A DNA stretch of 64,000 bases from positions 248,001-312,000 of the forward strand of contig NZ_JAJNCY010000004.1 in assembly GCF_021026335.1 (NCBI RefSeq). Reading direction: 5' to 3'. This document shows, piece by piece, positions 8,203-18,097 of this stretch. The translations under genes and the position numbers were made by a program. The notes under the pieces were generated by a model that was not told where the DNA came from, did not search any database, and was given only the letters and a program-made list of their open reading frames with translations. Every line of letters starts with the position of its first letter. Position 1 is the stretch's first letter. Source of the DNA: Rhizobium sp. C1 (GTDB lineage Bacteria; Pseudomonadota; Alphaproteobacteria; Rhizobiales; Rhizobiaceae).

Positions 8203-8871
8203 ATGCAAGTCGGTAACGCACGCTATCTGACCGAAAACGATCTTCCGAAAACGCTTGCCGTGTTTCCGCTCACCGGCGCGCTGCTTCTCCCCGGCGCGCA
8301 ATTGCCACTCAACATTTTCGAGCCGCGTTATCTCGCCATGTTCGACGATGCACTGGCCGGACACCGGCTGATCGGCATGATCCAGCCGGCGCTGGATGCG
8401 TCCGAGGCCGATCCGAAACCGGAACTCGCCAAGGTCGGCTGCATCGGTCGCATCACCTCCTTCGGCGAGACGGGCGACGGACGATACATCCTGTCGCTGA
8501 CCGGCGTGACGCGCTTCCGTGTGCTGGAGGAACTCGCCGTCACCACGCCTTACCGCCAGGTCAAGCTTGCGCCCTTCCTCACCGATCTCGAACCGGTGGA
8601 TGAGGAGAGTGTAGACCGCAAGGGCCTGCTGCAGGCTTTCCGTGACTATCTCGATGCCAATAGTCTCGAAGCAGACTGGGACAACATCTCCCGCGCCAGC
8701 AATGCGACGCTGGTTAATTCCATGTCGATGATGTCGCCCTATGGTCCGGCGGAGAAGCAGGCGCTGCTGGAAGCGCCCGACCTCAAGACTCGCGCCGAAA
8801 CGCTGATCGCCATCACCGAGATTGCGCTGGCCAAGGCCGCCCCGGACGGCGGCGGTGGAATCCTGCAGTGA
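8203..8871 (+). CDS. Lon N-terminal substrate-binding domain protein
   Basis: The 222-residue protein consists of a LON-type substrate-binding domain alone ([25 protein letters not shown] near the N-terminus, then GCIGRITSF and the beta-rich region), with no AAA+ or protease domain. ATG 8203 is preceded by AAGGAG with 6-base spacing; the GTG two codons earlier overlaps that site. Stand-alone proteins of this type are widespread in alphaproteobacteria, and their role is unknown. The next gene begins 8 bp after its stop, so the two are probably co-transcribed with the chaperedoxin gene. Confidence 0.85.
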   Translation: MQVGNARYLTENDLPKTLAVFPLTGALLLPGAQLPLNIFEPRYLAMFDDALAGHRLIGMIQPALDASEADPKPELAKVGCIGRITSFGETGDGRYILSLTGVTRFRVLEELAVTTPYRQVKLAPFLTDLEPVDEESVDRKGLLQAFRDYLDANSLEADWDNISRASNATLVNSMSMMSPYGPAEKQALLEAPDLKTRAETLIAITEIALAKAAPDGGGGILQ

Positions 8872-8879
8872 GGCCGCCC

Positions 8880-9068
8880 ATGAGCGCGCGCACCAGTGGC
8901 ATCGATCCAAAAATGCTGGAACTGCTGGTCTGCCCGCTGACCAAGGGCCGGCTGAGCTTCGATGCCGAGCGCAACGAGCTCATCTCGGAAAAGGCGAAAC
9001 TGGCCTATCCCGTGCGCGATGGCATTCCGATCATGCTGATGTCGGAAGCCCGCAAGATTCTGGACTGA
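8880..9068 (+). CDS. Trm112-like / UPF0434 small protein
   Basis: This 62-residue protein has the Trm112-like signature [14 protein letters not shown] and the [11 protein letters not shown] end motif. Only one cysteine of the usual zinc-ribbon pair is visible, as is common in the bacterial UPF0434 branch. Related eukaryotic Trm112 activates methyltransferases; the bacterial role is unclear. ATG 8880 follows the upstream stop by 8 bp. It converges on the UbiH-type gene with a 10-bp gap. Confidence 0.85.
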   Translation: MSARTSGIDPKMLELLVCPLTKGRLSFDAERNELISEKAKLAYPVRDGIPIMLMSEARKILD

Positions 9069-9078
9069 TGTTCGCCGA

Positions 9079-10293
9079 TCAGATCGGTTGGCCGCCGAGC
9101 AGGCGCGGGTCCCCCGCCCCGCCGACACTGGACGCCTGGCGGATGAAGAAGTTCTTCAAACCCGGCAGCCGGTCGACGACGCTCAACCCGAAATCGCGCG
9201 CCATGCGCATCGGGGTGAAATCGTTGGAGAACATGCGGTTGAGCACATCGGTCGTGACACCCATGCGGAACGTGTCGAACCGCCGCCATTCCTGATAGCG
9301 TTCCAATATGTTGAGCTGGCCGAAATCGAGCCCCAGCCGATCCGCCTCGACAATCGTTTCGGCAAGTGCGGCCACATCCTTGAAGCCGAGATTGAGGCCC
9401 TGGCCGGAAATCGGGTGGATGCCATGCGCCGCATCACCGGCCAGCGCGAATCGGGGCGCCACGAAGTCCCGCGCCAGCGTCAGCGCAAACGGGAAGGCGC
9501 GCTTGCCGCCAACCACCTTGATCGCACCGAGCTTGTGGCCGAAGCGGCGCTCCAGCTCCTCCTCGAACACCAGATCGTCCGCCTTCAGCAGCGCCTCGGC
9601 ATCGGCTGTCCGCTCGTTCCAGACGAGCGACGAGCGGTTGTTCTTGAGCGGCAGCGTCGCAAACGGACCGGCGGGGAGGAAATGCTCCTCCGCGATGCCC
9701 TCATGCGGCCGCTCATGCTCGATGGTCGTCACGATGCCGGACTGGCCATAATCGAATCGCACCGTCTTGATGCCGGCAATGTCACGGAGCTTGGAGCGTA
9801 CGCCATCGCAGGCCACCAGCAGACGCGCGTCGATGGTCTCACCATTCGAGAGCGTCACCGTCTGCCACGCATCGCCCGTCTTGAAATCGACGGCCGAAAC
9901 GCCTTGGCGGATTTCGACGCCCAGCACTTCGGCGCGCTTCCTGAGCGAGCGCACCATCGCCGGGTTCGGCACCATATAGGCAAACGGCTCACCCGCTTCC
10001 GCCTCGCCATCGAACGTCAGGAAAACCGGCCGAACCGGGTCGGCCGTTTTCGAATCGGTGATGATCATCTTGCGGATCGGCTCGGACTCGGGCGCGATCT
10101 CGTCCCACGCCCCCAGCACGGTCAGCAATCGCTTGGCCCCCGCGGCAATGGCCGAGGCGCGCTCGTCCTTCTCCCAGACGCCGTCAGGTGCGGCATCATA
10201 GACGCGCACATCGAGATGCGGCGCCGCCGACTTCACCGCCACCGCCAGCGAAATTCCGACATAGCCACCACCCGCAATAAAGACATCAAGCAT
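9079..10293 (-). CDS. UbiH/UbiF/VisC-family FAD-dependent hydroxylase
   Basis: The 404-residue flavoprotein monooxygenase has the N-terminal Rossmann motif FIAGGGYVGISLAVA, the middle LLVACDGVRSKLRD motif and the C-terminal GDAAHGIHPISGQGLNLGFKD FAD-ribose site. The combination is typical of ubiquinone-ring hydroxylases. Which ring position it acts on cannot be read from sequence. ATG 10293 is chosen because GAGG lies 8 bases before it; the frame extends 12 codons further without support. The gene is divergent from tesB. Confidence 0.9.
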   Translation of the reverse strand: MLDVFIAGGGYVGISLAVAVKSAAPHLDVRVYDAAPDGVWEKDERASAIAAGAKRLLTVLGAWDEIAPESEPIRKMIITDSKTADPVRPVFLTFDGEAEAGEPFAYMVPNPAMVRSLRKRAEVLGVEIRQGVSAVDFKTGDAWQTVTLSNGETIDARLLVACDGVRSKLRDIAGIKTVRFDYGQSGIVTTIEHERPHEGIAEEHFLPAGPFATLPLKNNRSSLVWNERTADAEALLKADDLVFEEELERRFGHKLGAIKVVGGKRAFPFALTLARDFVAPRFALAGDAAHGIHPISGQGLNLGFKDVAALAETIVEADRLGLDFGQLNILERYQEWRRFDTFRMGVTTDVLNRMFSNDFTPMRMARDFGLSVVDRLPGLKNFFIRQASSVGGAGDPRLLGGQPI

Positions 10294-10386
10294 CGCGCCA
10301 ACCTCGCTGGTATTCCTGCCCTTGAGCAAACTTCGTGACCTATATAGAGGATGGAGTACGCCATTCCTACTTGAGAAGGATCAAAC

Positions 10387-11271
10387 ATGTCGGCTGAAGC
10401 AGGCAATTTTTCGCCCATGCAGGAACTGATCGCGACGCTCGATCTCGAAAAGCTGGAAGAAAACCTGTTTCGTGGCACGAGCCCGCAGGTCGGCTGGCAG
10501 CGCGTCTTCGGCGGGCAGGTGATCGCGCAGGCACTGGTCGCCGCGCAACGCACCGTCGATGAGGGCCGTTTCGTCCACTCGCTGCATGCCTATTTCATGC
10601 GCCCCGGCGACCCGTCGATCCCGATTGTCTACGAGGTCGACCGCATCCGTGACGGCAAGAGCTTCACGACGCGCCGCGTCGTCGCCGTTCAGCACGGCAA
10701 GGCGATCTTCTCGCTTTCGGCCTCCTTCCAGGAAGACGAGGACGGCTTCGAGCACCAGCAGGCGATGCCGCCCGTCCCCACACCGGAAGAACTGGGCGGC
10801 GAGGGCGACATCGTGTCGCGCTATGTCGAAAACGCCCCCGAAGCCATCCGCCGCTACTGGCTGCGTCCCCGCCCGATCGAATTCTGCCCGGCCTATCCGG
10901 AAGACTATTTCAATCGTCAGCAGCTCGAGCCTGTACAGAACGTCTGGGTCCGCACCACCGGCCCCTCTCCCGACGATCGTCGCCTGCGCGCAGCCATTCT
11001 GGCCTATCTCTCCGACATGACCCTGCTCGATACCTCGCTTTATGCGCACGGAACCTCCGTCTTCGACAGCGACCTTCAGGTCGCGAGCCTTGATCACGCC
11101 ATGTGGTTTCATCGGGACTTCTCACTGGACGACTGGCTGCTCTACGGTCAGGACAGCCCCAGCGCATCCGGCGCGCGCGGCATGACGCGCGGCAGCCTTT
11201 ACAGCCGCTCCGGCGTGTTGATCGCCTCGGTGGCCCAGGAAGGTTTGATTCGGAAACGTGCATCTGCATAA
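10387..11271 (+). CDS. tesB: Acyl-CoA thioesterase II
   Basis: TesB hydrolyses medium- and long-chain acyl-CoA. The 294-residue protein, of normal length, forms the double hot-dog fold, with GTSPQVGWQRVFGGQVIAQAL near the N-terminus and the catalytic-region residues LDHAMWFHRDFSLDDWLLY and a Gln/Thr-rich segment near the C-terminus. ATG 10387 follows an AAGGA ribosome site. It stands alone between the divergent UbiH-type gene and the glnK promoter region. Confidence 0.93.
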   Translation: MSAEAGNFSPMQELIATLDLEKLEENLFRGTSPQVGWQRVFGGQVIAQALVAAQRTVDEGRFVHSLHAYFMRPGDPSIPIVYEVDRIRDGKSFTTRRVVAVQHGKAIFSLSASFQEDEDGFEHQQAMPPVPTPEELGGEGDIVSRYVENAPEAIRRYWLRPRPIEFCPAYPEDYFNRQQLEPVQNVWVRTTGPSPDDRRLRAAILAYLSDMTLLDTSLYAHGTSVFDSDLQVASLDHAMWFHRDFSLDDWLLYGQDSPSASGARGMTRGSLYSRSGVLIASVAQEGLIRKRASA

Positions 11272-11404
11272 ATAATTCGCTATTTTTCAAAAATGCACAA
11301 AATTTATGCAGACATGCGCTCCACATTTTTGCCGATTTTTGGCCAAGAATTGAGCGTGTCATTTTTTATTAATAAAATCAGTAAGTTCATCTTAATTTCG
11401 AATC

Positions 11405-11420
11405 TGGCACGGACCTTGAA
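11405..11420 (+). promoter_or_regulatory. Sigma-54 (RpoN) type promoter of glnK-amtB
   Basis: TGGCACGGACCTTGAA matches the -24/-12 consensus TGGCACG-N4-TTGC, with A in place of the C of the -12 GC. It lies about 90 bp upstream of glnK. A/T-rich DNA with TGCA half-sites (about 11292-11311) lies upstream, where NtrC enhancers would be expected; I cannot define exact NtrC sites. Confidence 0.75.
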
Positions 11421-11495
11421 TGTGTAAGAGCGGTCCCGGACGGATTACCGGCCGGCGGCATGACGCTTTGCCCCTCCTTAGGGGCGTACACATGA

Positions 11496-11849
<354 letters not shown>

Positions 11850-11875
11850 GCGTTGCGTTCAGGGAGTTAATATCT

Positions 11876-13306
11876 ATGTCCTCTTCGAAACTTTCCATTC
11901 TCGGCCGGGCAGGCCTGGCAACGGCAGCGCTTCTCGCGCCAGTCGTTGCTTTTGCGCAGGACGCGGCTGCTCCTGCAGCGACGGCCGCTGCGGCTGCTGC
12001 ACCGGCCATGACCATGAACAAGGGCGACAATGCCTGGATGCTGGTCTCGTCGGCTCTCGTTCTCTTCATGACGGTTCCGGGCCTCGCCCTGTTCTATGGC
12101 GGCCTCGTTCGCTCCAAGAACATGCTCTCCGTTCTCATGCAGGTGCTCGTCATCACCTGCGTCGTGGCGCTGATCTGGATCGTCTATGGCTACTCGCTGG
12201 CCTTCACGCCGGGCGGCGGCCTGAACAGCTTTGTCGGCGGCTTCTCCAAGGTCTTCCTGAAGGGTGTCACGACCGATTCGCTGGCCGAAACCTTCACCAA
12301 GGGCGTCGCCATTCCTGAGCTGACGTACATCGTCTTCCAGATGACCTTCGCCTGCATCACGCCGGCCCTGATTGTCGGCGCCATAGCTGAGCGCGTGAAG
12401 TTCTCGGCCGTGATCCTGTTCACGATCCTCTGGGTCACCTTCATCTACTTCCCGATTGCGCACATGGTCTGGTTCTGGGGCGGCCCGAGCGCCTATGCTG
12501 ATCCCGGCGGTCTGATCTTCGGCTTCGGCGCGATCGACTTCGCAGGCGGCACCGTCGTTCACATCAATGCTGGTATCGCAGGTCTCGTCGGCGCCATCAT
12601 GCTCGGCAAGCGTATCGGCTACGGCAAGGAAATCATGGCTCCGCATTCCATGACGCTCACGATGGTCGGTGCATCCATGCTCTGGGTCGGCTGGTTCGGC
12701 TTCAACGCCGGCTCCAACCTGGAAGCCAGCGCAGGTGCTTCGCTTGCCTTCATCAACACCTTCGTGGCAACGGCTGCTGCCGGCATGTCCTGGAGCCTTG
12801 TTGAAGCTCTGACCCGCGGCAAGGCCTCTATGCTCGGCGCTGCTTCGGGCGTCGTTGCCGGTCTCGTTGCCGTCACCCCGGCTGCTGGCTTTGCCGGCCC
12901 GGTCGGCTCGATCGTCCTCGGCCTTCTCGTTTCGCCGATCTGCTACTTCTTCGTCTCCGTGGTGAAGAACAAGTTCGGCTATGACGATAGCCTCGACGTC
13001 TTCGGCGTACACTGCGTCGGTGGTATCTTCGGCGCGATCATGACCGGCATTCTCGTCAACCCGGCGCTGGGCGGCGCTGGCATCGTCGATTACTCGACCG
13101 CCAACTTCGCAGCCAGCTATCCGGGCACAGGCGTTCAGGTCCTGGCTCAGCTGAAGGGCGTTCTCGTCACGCTGCTGTGGTCCGGTATCGGCTCGGCGAT
13201 CCTCTACAAGATCACCGACCTGATCGTTGGCCTGCGCGTACCGCAGGAAGCTGAGCGCGAAGGTCTCGACCTCTCGTCCCACGGCGAAGCGGCCTACCAC
13301 AACTAA
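11876..13306 (+). CDS. amtB: Ammonium transporter
   Basis: The 476-residue membrane protein has an N-terminal signal peptide (about 1-25, cleaved after AFA) and an Ala-rich linker, then eleven predicted membrane segments. The conserved pore histidines lie in GGTVVHINAG and in DVFGVHCVGGIFGA. AmtB conducts ammonium and is gated by GlnK, whose gene ends 26 bp upstream, the usual operon. Nitrogen limitation presumably induces both from the promoter at 11405. The C-terminal tail ends in a charged region as in other AmtB proteins that bind PII. Confidence 0.95.
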   Translation: MSSSKLSILGRAGLATAALLAPVVAFAQDAAAPAATAAAAAAPAMTMNKGDNAWMLVSSALVLFMTVPGLALFYGGLVRSKNMLSVLMQVLVITCVVALIWIVYGYSLAFTPGGGLNSFVGGFSKVFLKGVTTDSLAETFTKGVAIPELTYIVFQMTFACITPALIVGAIAERVKFSAVILFTILWVTFIYFPIAHMVWFWGGPSAYADPGGLIFGFGAIDFAGGTVVHINAGIAGLVGAIMLGKRIGYGKEIMAPHSMTLTMVGASMLWVGWFGFNAGSNLEASAGASLAFINTFVATAAAGMSWSLVEALTRGKASMLGAASGVVAGLVAVTPAAGFAGPVGSIVLGLLVSPICYFFVSVVKNKFGYDDSLDVFGVHCVGGIFGAIMTGILVNPALGGAGIVDYSTANFAASYPGTGVQVLAQLKGVLVTLLWSGIGSAILYKITDLIVGLRVPQEAEREGLDLSSHGEAAYHN

Positions 13307-13373
13307 GATGATCGGCGGCGCGGCAGAGCCCGCGCCCCACCCATCCCGTCGCAATCTCGCGATTGCACGTTTT

Positions 13374-13401
13374 GCCCGGGCCTCACGGTCCGGGCTTTTT
13401 T
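13374..13401 (+). terminator. Rho-independent terminator of glnK-amtB
   Basis: Arms GCCCGG (13374-13379) and CCGGGC (13390-13395) are followed by a run of six T. It lies about 70 bp after the amtB stop. Confidence 0.9.
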
Positions 13402-13460
13402 ATGCCGGACACAGCGTTCGAGACGATTTCGAAAGGAAAACACTTTCTGAAGGGGGATGG

Positions 13461-13502
13461 TTAAAGGGGCTTTAACTCTCCGCCTGTTAACGTTCGCTCA
13501 AC
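13461..13502 (+). promoter_or_regulatory. Two CtrA-type binding sites upstream of ftsK
   Basis: TTAA-N7-TTAAC (13461-13476) is a full match to the CtrA consensus. A second copy TTAA-N7-TCAAC (13487-13502) has one mismatch and the same spacing. A GANTC site for CcrM lies at 13556-13560. Use as cell-cycle control is inference from the motifs. Confidence 0.6.
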
Positions 13503-13561
13503 ATGGCATCGTTGTGACCGGCGATGCGTGGATCGTAATGTGAGTAGACGAGCTGGATTCC

Positions 13562-16243
13562 ATGGCACGGACGACGGTAGCGCTGGACGGCAGGCCGCAG
13601 GGCTTTGCACTTTCAACCTTTATCATCAGGCAGGCAGGCCTTGCCGCAGGCATTGCGATTTTCGCATTGCTGGCGCTTGGCGTCGCCGCCATGTCGACCT
13701 GGAATGTCACCGATCCGAGCCTCAGCTTCGCCACCGGCAAGCCGGCGACCAATATTCTCGGCTATCCGGGTGCGGTCTTTGCCGACATCATCATGCAGTT
13801 CTTCGGACTTGCAAGCGTGATTTCCTTGCTGCCGCCGCTTTCGCTCGCCATTGCGCTGATGTTCCATCGCCGTATCAACCGTGTACCGCAGCGCTTTGCC
13901 GCCTGGTTCGGCGGTTCGGTTCTGGCCGCCGCCGCCGTCGGCTGCGTACCGCCGCCGATCACCTGGCCGCTGCCCAACGGCGCTGGCGGCGTTGCCGGCG
14001 ATCTCGTGCTGCGCCTCCCGGCGCTTTTTGCCGGAGCCTATCCGAGCGGCACGTCCGGCCTTGTTCTCGGAAGCCTCATCGCTATCCCCGCCGGCTGGCT
14101 GCTGCTGATCGCCTGCGGCTTGCTGCTGCGCAATCCGCCCGAGCGCGCGCCCAAGGCATCGACGGCTTCCAACGCCCGCACCGTTGCCCAGGGGCAGGCG
14201 GACGCCCGCGATGACGGCGAGGATGACGAAAGCTATTCGCCGATCGCCGTCCTGTTCGGCGGCGTCGCCCATCATTGGTTCAACGTGAAGGCTCGCTTCC
14301 GCCGGATCTTCGGCATGCACGGAACGAATCGCGGCGGCGGCCAGATCGAGGAACCCTACGACTTCAATGAGGACGAATATGCCATCGTCGATCCGGCAGC
14401 GGCCGAAATCGATGAAGCACCCTATTCGGCCGCGCATGAGGAACGCCCGGCGCATCATACGCCTGCTGCGGTCCAGCGCCGCGTTATCGCAGCGCCCTCC
14501 GCCGACCCCTATTTCGACGAAGACGACGACGCGCCCTTCGATATCGACGTCCCGCAGAGCCGTCCGGCAGCGGTGAGCCCGCGCGTCTCCATGCCGCCGC
14601 AGCCGCAGCGCGCCGCAGCACCGCAGCAACCGCCCGCAGCGGAAGCACCACGCCCGGCACCGATGCGCACCACCATGCGCGCACCGGCACCCACGCCGCG
14701 CGTCAACAATGACGGTTTCACTCTTCCCTCGACCGAGCTGCTCGCCGAGCCGAAATCGACCGGCCGCGATTCGACACTGTCGCCTGAAGCGCTGGAGCAC
14801 AATGCCCGCCTGCTGGAAGGCGTACTCGACGACTTCGGCGTCAAGGGCGAGATCATCCATGTTCGTCCCGGCCCGGTCGTCACGCTCTACGAACTGGAGC
14901 CGGCCCCCGGCATCAAGTCGTCGCGCGTCATCGGCCTGGCGGACGATATCGCCCGCTCGATGAGCGCGATCGCCGCCCGCGTTGCGGTGGTGCAGGGCCG
15001 CAACGCCATCGGCATCGAGCTTCCCAACCAGAAGCGTGAGATGGTCTATCTGCGCGAACTGATCGAAAACCAGGAATTCCACGACGCCAAGGGCAAGCTC
15101 GCCCTGACGCTTGGCAAGACGATCGGCGGCGAACCGGTCATTGCCGACCTCGCCAAGATGCCCCACCTGCTCGTGGCCGGTACGACGGGCTCGGGTAAGT
15201 CGGTCGCCATCAACACCATGATCCTGTCGCTGCTCTATCGGCTCTCGCCGGAAAAGTGCCGTCTGATCATGATCGACCCGAAGATGCTCGAACTCTCCGT
15301 CTATGACGGCATCCCGCATCTGCTCTCGCCGGTCGTGACGGACCCCAAGAAGGCCGTCGTCGCGCTGAAATGGACCGTGCGCGAAATGGAAGACCGCTAC
15401 AAGAAGATGTCAAAGATCGGCGTCCGCAATATCGACGGCTTCAACACCCGTGTCGAACAGGCGCTGGCCTCCGGCGAAGCCATCACCCGCACGGTGCAGA
15501 CCGGCTTCGACCGCGAAACCGGCGAGGCCGTCTACGAGACGGAAGAATTTGCACTCAAGCCGCTGCCCTATATCGTCGTCATCATCGACGAAATGGCCGA
15601 CCTGATGATGGTCGCCGGCAAGGACATCGAAGGCGCCGTCCAGCGCCTCGCCCAGATGGCGCGTGCCGCCGGCATTCACGTCATCATGGCCACGCAGCGC
15701 CCGTCGGTGGACGTCATCACCGGTACGATCAAGGCGAACTTCCCGACCCGCATCTCCTTCCAGGTGACGTCGAAGATCGACAGCCGCACCATTCTGGGCG
15801 AACAGGGTGCAGAACAGCTGCTCGGCCAGGGCGACATGCTCTACATGGCCGGTGGTGGGCGTATCCAGCGCGTCCATGGTCCGTTCGTGTCGGACCATGA
15901 AGTGGAAGACATTGTCGCCTATCTGAAGACGCAAGGCGTACCGCAATATCTCGATGCCATCACGGCGGACGACGAGGATGGCGACGGCGAAGGTGGCGGC
16001 GGTCCGGCCGGCACGTCCAACCTCGCGGACTCAGACGATCCATACGATCAGGCCGTGGCGGTTGTTCTTCGCGACGGCAAGGCCTCGACCTCCTACATCC
16101 AGCGCCGCCTCGGCATCGGCTACAACCGTGCCGCCTCGATCATAGAGCGCATGGAACAGGAAGGCATCGTCGGCCCGGCCAACCACGCCGGCAAGCGCGA
16201 GATCCTCGTCCCGACCGAATCGGATATCACCGGCGGGGTCTGA
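13562..16243 (+). CDS. ftsK: DNA translocase FtsK
   Basis: FtsK couples division to chromosome segregation by pumping DNA at the septum. The 893-residue protein has an N-terminal region with four to five membrane segments (about 20-200), a long acidic and Pro-rich linker (about 220-400), the RecA-like motor with Walker [10 protein letters not shown] near 541 and Walker [12 protein letters not shown] near 670, and a C-terminal gamma winged-helix (about 828-880, [17 protein letters not shown]) that reads KOPS sequences. The ATG at 13562 is used. It is probably cell-cycle regulated (see CtrA sites). A hairpin repeat begins 3 bp after the stop. Confidence 0.95.
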   Translation: MARTTVALDGRPQGFALSTFIIRQAGLAAGIAIFALLALGVAAMSTWNVTDPSLSFATGKPATNILGYPGAVFADIIMQFFGLASVISLLPPLSLAIALMFHRRINRVPQRFAAWFGGSVLAAAAVGCVPPPITWPLPNGAGGVAGDLVLRLPALFAGAYPSGTSGLVLGSLIAIPAGWLLLIACGLLLRNPPERAPKASTASNARTVAQGQADARDDGEDDESYSPIAVLFGGVAHHWFNVKARFRRIFGMHGTNRGGGQIEEPYDFNEDEYAIVDPAAAEIDEAPYSAAHEERPAHHTPAAVQRRVIAAPSADPYFDEDDDAPFDIDVPQSRPAAVSPRVSMPPQPQRAAAPQQPPAAEAPRPAPMRTTMRAPAPTPRVNNDGFTLPSTELLAEPKSTGRDSTLSPEALEHNARLLEGVLDDFGVKGEIIHVRPGPVVTLYELEPAPGIKSSRVIGLADDIARSMSAIAARVAVVQGRNAIGIELPNQKREMVYLRELIENQEFHDAKGKLALTLGKTIGGEPVIADLAKMPHLLVAGTTGSGKSVAINTMILSLLYRLSPEKCRLIMIDPKMLELSVYDGIPHLLSPVVTDPKKAVVALKWTVREMEDRYKKMSKIGVRNIDGFNTRVEQALASGEAITRTVQTGFDRETGEAVYETEEFALKPLPYIVVIIDEMADLMMVAGKDIEGAVQRLAQMARAAGIHVIMATQRPSVDVITGTIKANFPTRISFQVTSKIDSRTILGEQGAEQLLGQGDMLYMAGGGRIQRVHGPFVSDHEVEDIVAYLKTQGVPQYLDAITADDEDGDGEGGGGPAGTSNLADSDDPYDQAVAVVLRDGKASTSYIQRRLGIGYNRAASIIERMEQEGIVGPANHAGKREILVPTESDITGGV

Positions 16244-16245
16244 CA

Positions 16246-16293
16246 CGGCATGCCGCGCAAAAACGTGCAGCGGTTTTGCGATAACGGCATGCC
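16246..16293 (+). repeat. Dispersed hairpin repeat, copy after ftsK
   Basis: Outer arms GGCATGCC (16247-16254 and 16286-16293) and inner arms CGCAAAA and TTTTGCG form a long imperfect hairpin. It belongs to the same family as the copies at 479, 541, 8129, 33905 and 38530. Confidence 0.65.
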
Positions 16294-16368
16294 CCAGCAC
16301 GTGTGTGGAACTCGCCTTGAAGACGCCGCGTTTGCCTGCGAGATAAAGGACGATTCGAGGAGACGAGA

Positions 16369-17025
16369 ATGAAATTCCTGAAAGTTTTTGCGGGCTTGGC
16401 TGAATTGAAGCGTCCGCTTGCGACGATGATGGCCGCACTCGCATTGGCTTTTGCCGTTTCGGTCGCGCCGGCCGGCGCGCAGCAGGCCAATACGAAGGCG
16501 CAGGAAATCGCCAACCACTTTTCCGGCATCAAGACGATGATGGGCGATTTCGTGCAGTTCGGCCCGCGCGGCGACCAGACGGGCGGCAAGTTCTACATTT
16601 CGCGTCCCGGTAAGGTGCGTTTCAACTATGACGCCCCCTCGCCGATGCGCGTGATCTCTGACGGCCGCACCCTCGTCGTCGGCAACATGAAGCTCGGCAC
16701 CTGGGACCAGTATCCCCTCTCCAAGACGCCGCTGGCGCTGCTGCTCGACGACAAGATCGACCTGACCGGCAAGATGGTCCGCAGCGTCAAGCAGGACCCG
16801 GATCTCGTGACCATCGTACTGGGCGACAAATCCGTCTTCGGCGATTCTACCATCACCATGATGTTCGACCCCGCGACCAACGACCTGCGCCAGTGGACGA
16901 TCACCGATGCGCAGGGCAAGGAAACCTCGGTCATGATCTACAACGTCAAGGCCGGCGTGGATTTCGCCGACAGCGTCTTCGCCCTGCCTTACGACCAGAT
17001 GAAGGGCGTTGCGCCCGGCAAGTAA
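16369..17025 (+). CDS. lolA: LolA-family outer-membrane lipoprotein carrier
   Basis: The 218-residue protein has a signal peptide (hydrophobic 20-34, cleavage near AGAQ) and a LolA-type beta fold including GGKFYISRPGKVRFNYDAPSP-like and TLVVGNMKLGTWDQYPLSKTPLALLL-like regions. LolA carries lipoproteins across the periplasm to the outer membrane. Alphaproteobacteria often encode it next to ftsK, which supports the call. ATG 16369 follows GAGGAGACGAGA. A strong terminator lies 40 bp after the stop. Confidence 0.88.
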   Translation: MKFLKVFAGLAELKRPLATMMAALALAFAVSVAPAGAQQANTKAQEIANHFSGIKTMMGDFVQFGPRGDQTGGKFYISRPGKVRFNYDAPSPMRVISDGRTLVVGNMKLGTWDQYPLSKTPLALLLDDKIDLTGKMVRSVKQDPDLVTIVLGDKSVFGDSTITMMFDPATNDLRQWTITDAQGKETSVMIYNVKAGVDFADSVFALPYDQMKGVAPGK

Positions 17026-17065
17026 GGGCTGCGGAATTCAGTGGACATTGACGCCGTCACACAAT

Positions 17066-17101
17066 AGGTCCTGCGGGAGAGACGCCCGCAGGACCTTTTT
17101 C
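17066..17101 (+). terminator. Terminator of lolA whose arm holds the xthA ribosome site
   Basis: A perfect 12-bp stem (arms 17066-17077 and 17085-17096, 7-nt loop) is followed by five T. The right arm contains AGGA (17090-17093), 8 bases before the ATG of the next gene at 17102, so the same hairpin could mask that ribosome site. Confidence 0.9.
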
Positions 17102-17905
17102 ATGACTTTCACGCTTGCCACCTGGAACATCAACTCCGTGCGGCTGAGAATGCCGATCGTCGGGGAGTTCCTGACCCGTTTCCAGCCCGACATCCTGTGC
17201 CTGCAGGAAATCAAGTGCCGCGACGAGGAGTTTCCCTACGAGGCGTTCCGGGCGCTTGGTTATGTCCACATGTGTGTCAGCGGCCAGAAAGGCTACCACG
17301 GCGTCGCAACCGTTTCGAAGGCGAAGATCGACATTGACGAGACCCGCGACTTCTGCGGCGTCGGCGACAAGCGGCATCTGTCGGTCGACTTTGAACATGC
17401 CGGCCGTAACATTCGCCTGCACAATTTCTACGTTCCTGCCGGCGGCGACGAGCCGGACCGCACGATCAATCCGAAATTCGGCCACAAGCTCGATTTCATC
17501 GCGGAAATGCGGGCGATGCGCGCCCTCGACGGCTCCGGCCGCTCCTCGATCCTCGTCGGCGACCTCAACATCGCACCGCTGGAACACGACGTCTGGTCGC
17601 ACAAGCAGCTCTTGAAGATCGTCAGCCACACGCCTGTCGAGACCGATGGTCTGAAGGCCGTGATCGCCGAAGGCGGTTGGTCGGACCTGATGCGGGAAAA
17701 GTTTCCCGAGCCGCAAAAGCTCTACACCTGGTGGAGCTATCGCGCCAAGGACTGGGACGCTGCCGACAAAGGCCGCCGCCTCGACCATATCTGGTCATCG
17801 CCCGACCTCGCCCCACACGTCACCGACATCGAAATCCTGCGCGAAGCACGCGGCTGGACGCAGCCTTCGGACCATGTTCCGGTCATCGCGCGCTTCGCAT
17901 TTTAG
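17102..17905 (+). CDS. xth: Exodeoxyribonuclease III family protein (AP endonuclease)
   Basis: The 267-residue protein of the exonuclease III/APE1 fold acts in base excision repair, cutting at abasic sites and trimming 3' ends. Visible motifs are ATWNINSVR at the start, the metal-binding LCLQEIKC, GDLNIAPLEHDVW and the terminal SDHVPV. Start ATG 17102 sits right after the T-run of a terminator, with its only purine-rich ribosome site inside the hairpin. Either translation is restricted on read-through mRNA or a promoter within the lolA end starts transcription inside the hairpin. Confidence 0.9.
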   Translation: MTFTLATWNINSVRLRMPIVGEFLTRFQPDILCLQEIKCRDEEFPYEAFRALGYVHMCVSGQKGYHGVATVSKAKIDIDETRDFCGVGDKRHLSVDFEHAGRNIRLHNFYVPAGGDEPDRTINPKFGHKLDFIAEMRAMRALDGSGRSSILVGDLNIAPLEHDVWSHKQLLKIVSHTPVETDGLKAVIAEGGWSDLMREKFPEPQKLYTWWSYRAKDWDAADKGRRLDHIWSSPDLAPHVTDIEILREARGWTQPSDHVPVIARFAF

Positions 17906-17928
17906 TCGCATCCGCGCCCCTGGAAATA

Positions 17929-17956
17929 TTGACTCTTGCCCAAAAGAGCGTATGAG
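17929..17956 (+). promoter_or_regulatory. Putative promoter of the asd leader
   Basis: TTGACT (17929-17934) and TATGAG (17951-17956) are separated by 16 bp. Initiation about 7 bp downstream would give a short 5' leader just before the ribosome site of the leader ORF at 17981. Confidence 0.55.
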
Positions 17957-17980
17957 CAGCAGCGGAAAAGGACGGGCCCT

Positions 17981-18097
17981 ATGCTTTCGTGTGACAATCA
18001 CATGTCCGGCATGATCGACGCAGCGCTTTGCGACTGCGGTGCTTTCCGTTCTTTCGTTTCCAAAACCAAGGCCAAAACGACGACGAAAACCGTCTGA
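17981..18097 (+). CDS. 38-codon Lys/Thr-rich leader peptide, putative asd attenuator
   Basis: The ORF starts with ATG 17981, preceded by AAAAGGA with an 8-base gap, a strong ribosome site. It ends at TGA 18095-18097. Residues 27-37 read SKTKAKTTTKT, so nine of eleven codons are Lys or Thr (four Lys, five Thr), placed right at the end. Asd makes the common precursor of lysine and threonine, so ribosome stalling on these codons when Lys- or Thr-tRNA is short would fit attenuation as in thrL-type leaders. It is too short for ordinary gene calls. Expression and function are inferred, not known. Confidence 0.7.
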   Translation: MLSCDNHMSGMIDAALCDCGAFRSFVSKTKAKTTTKTV

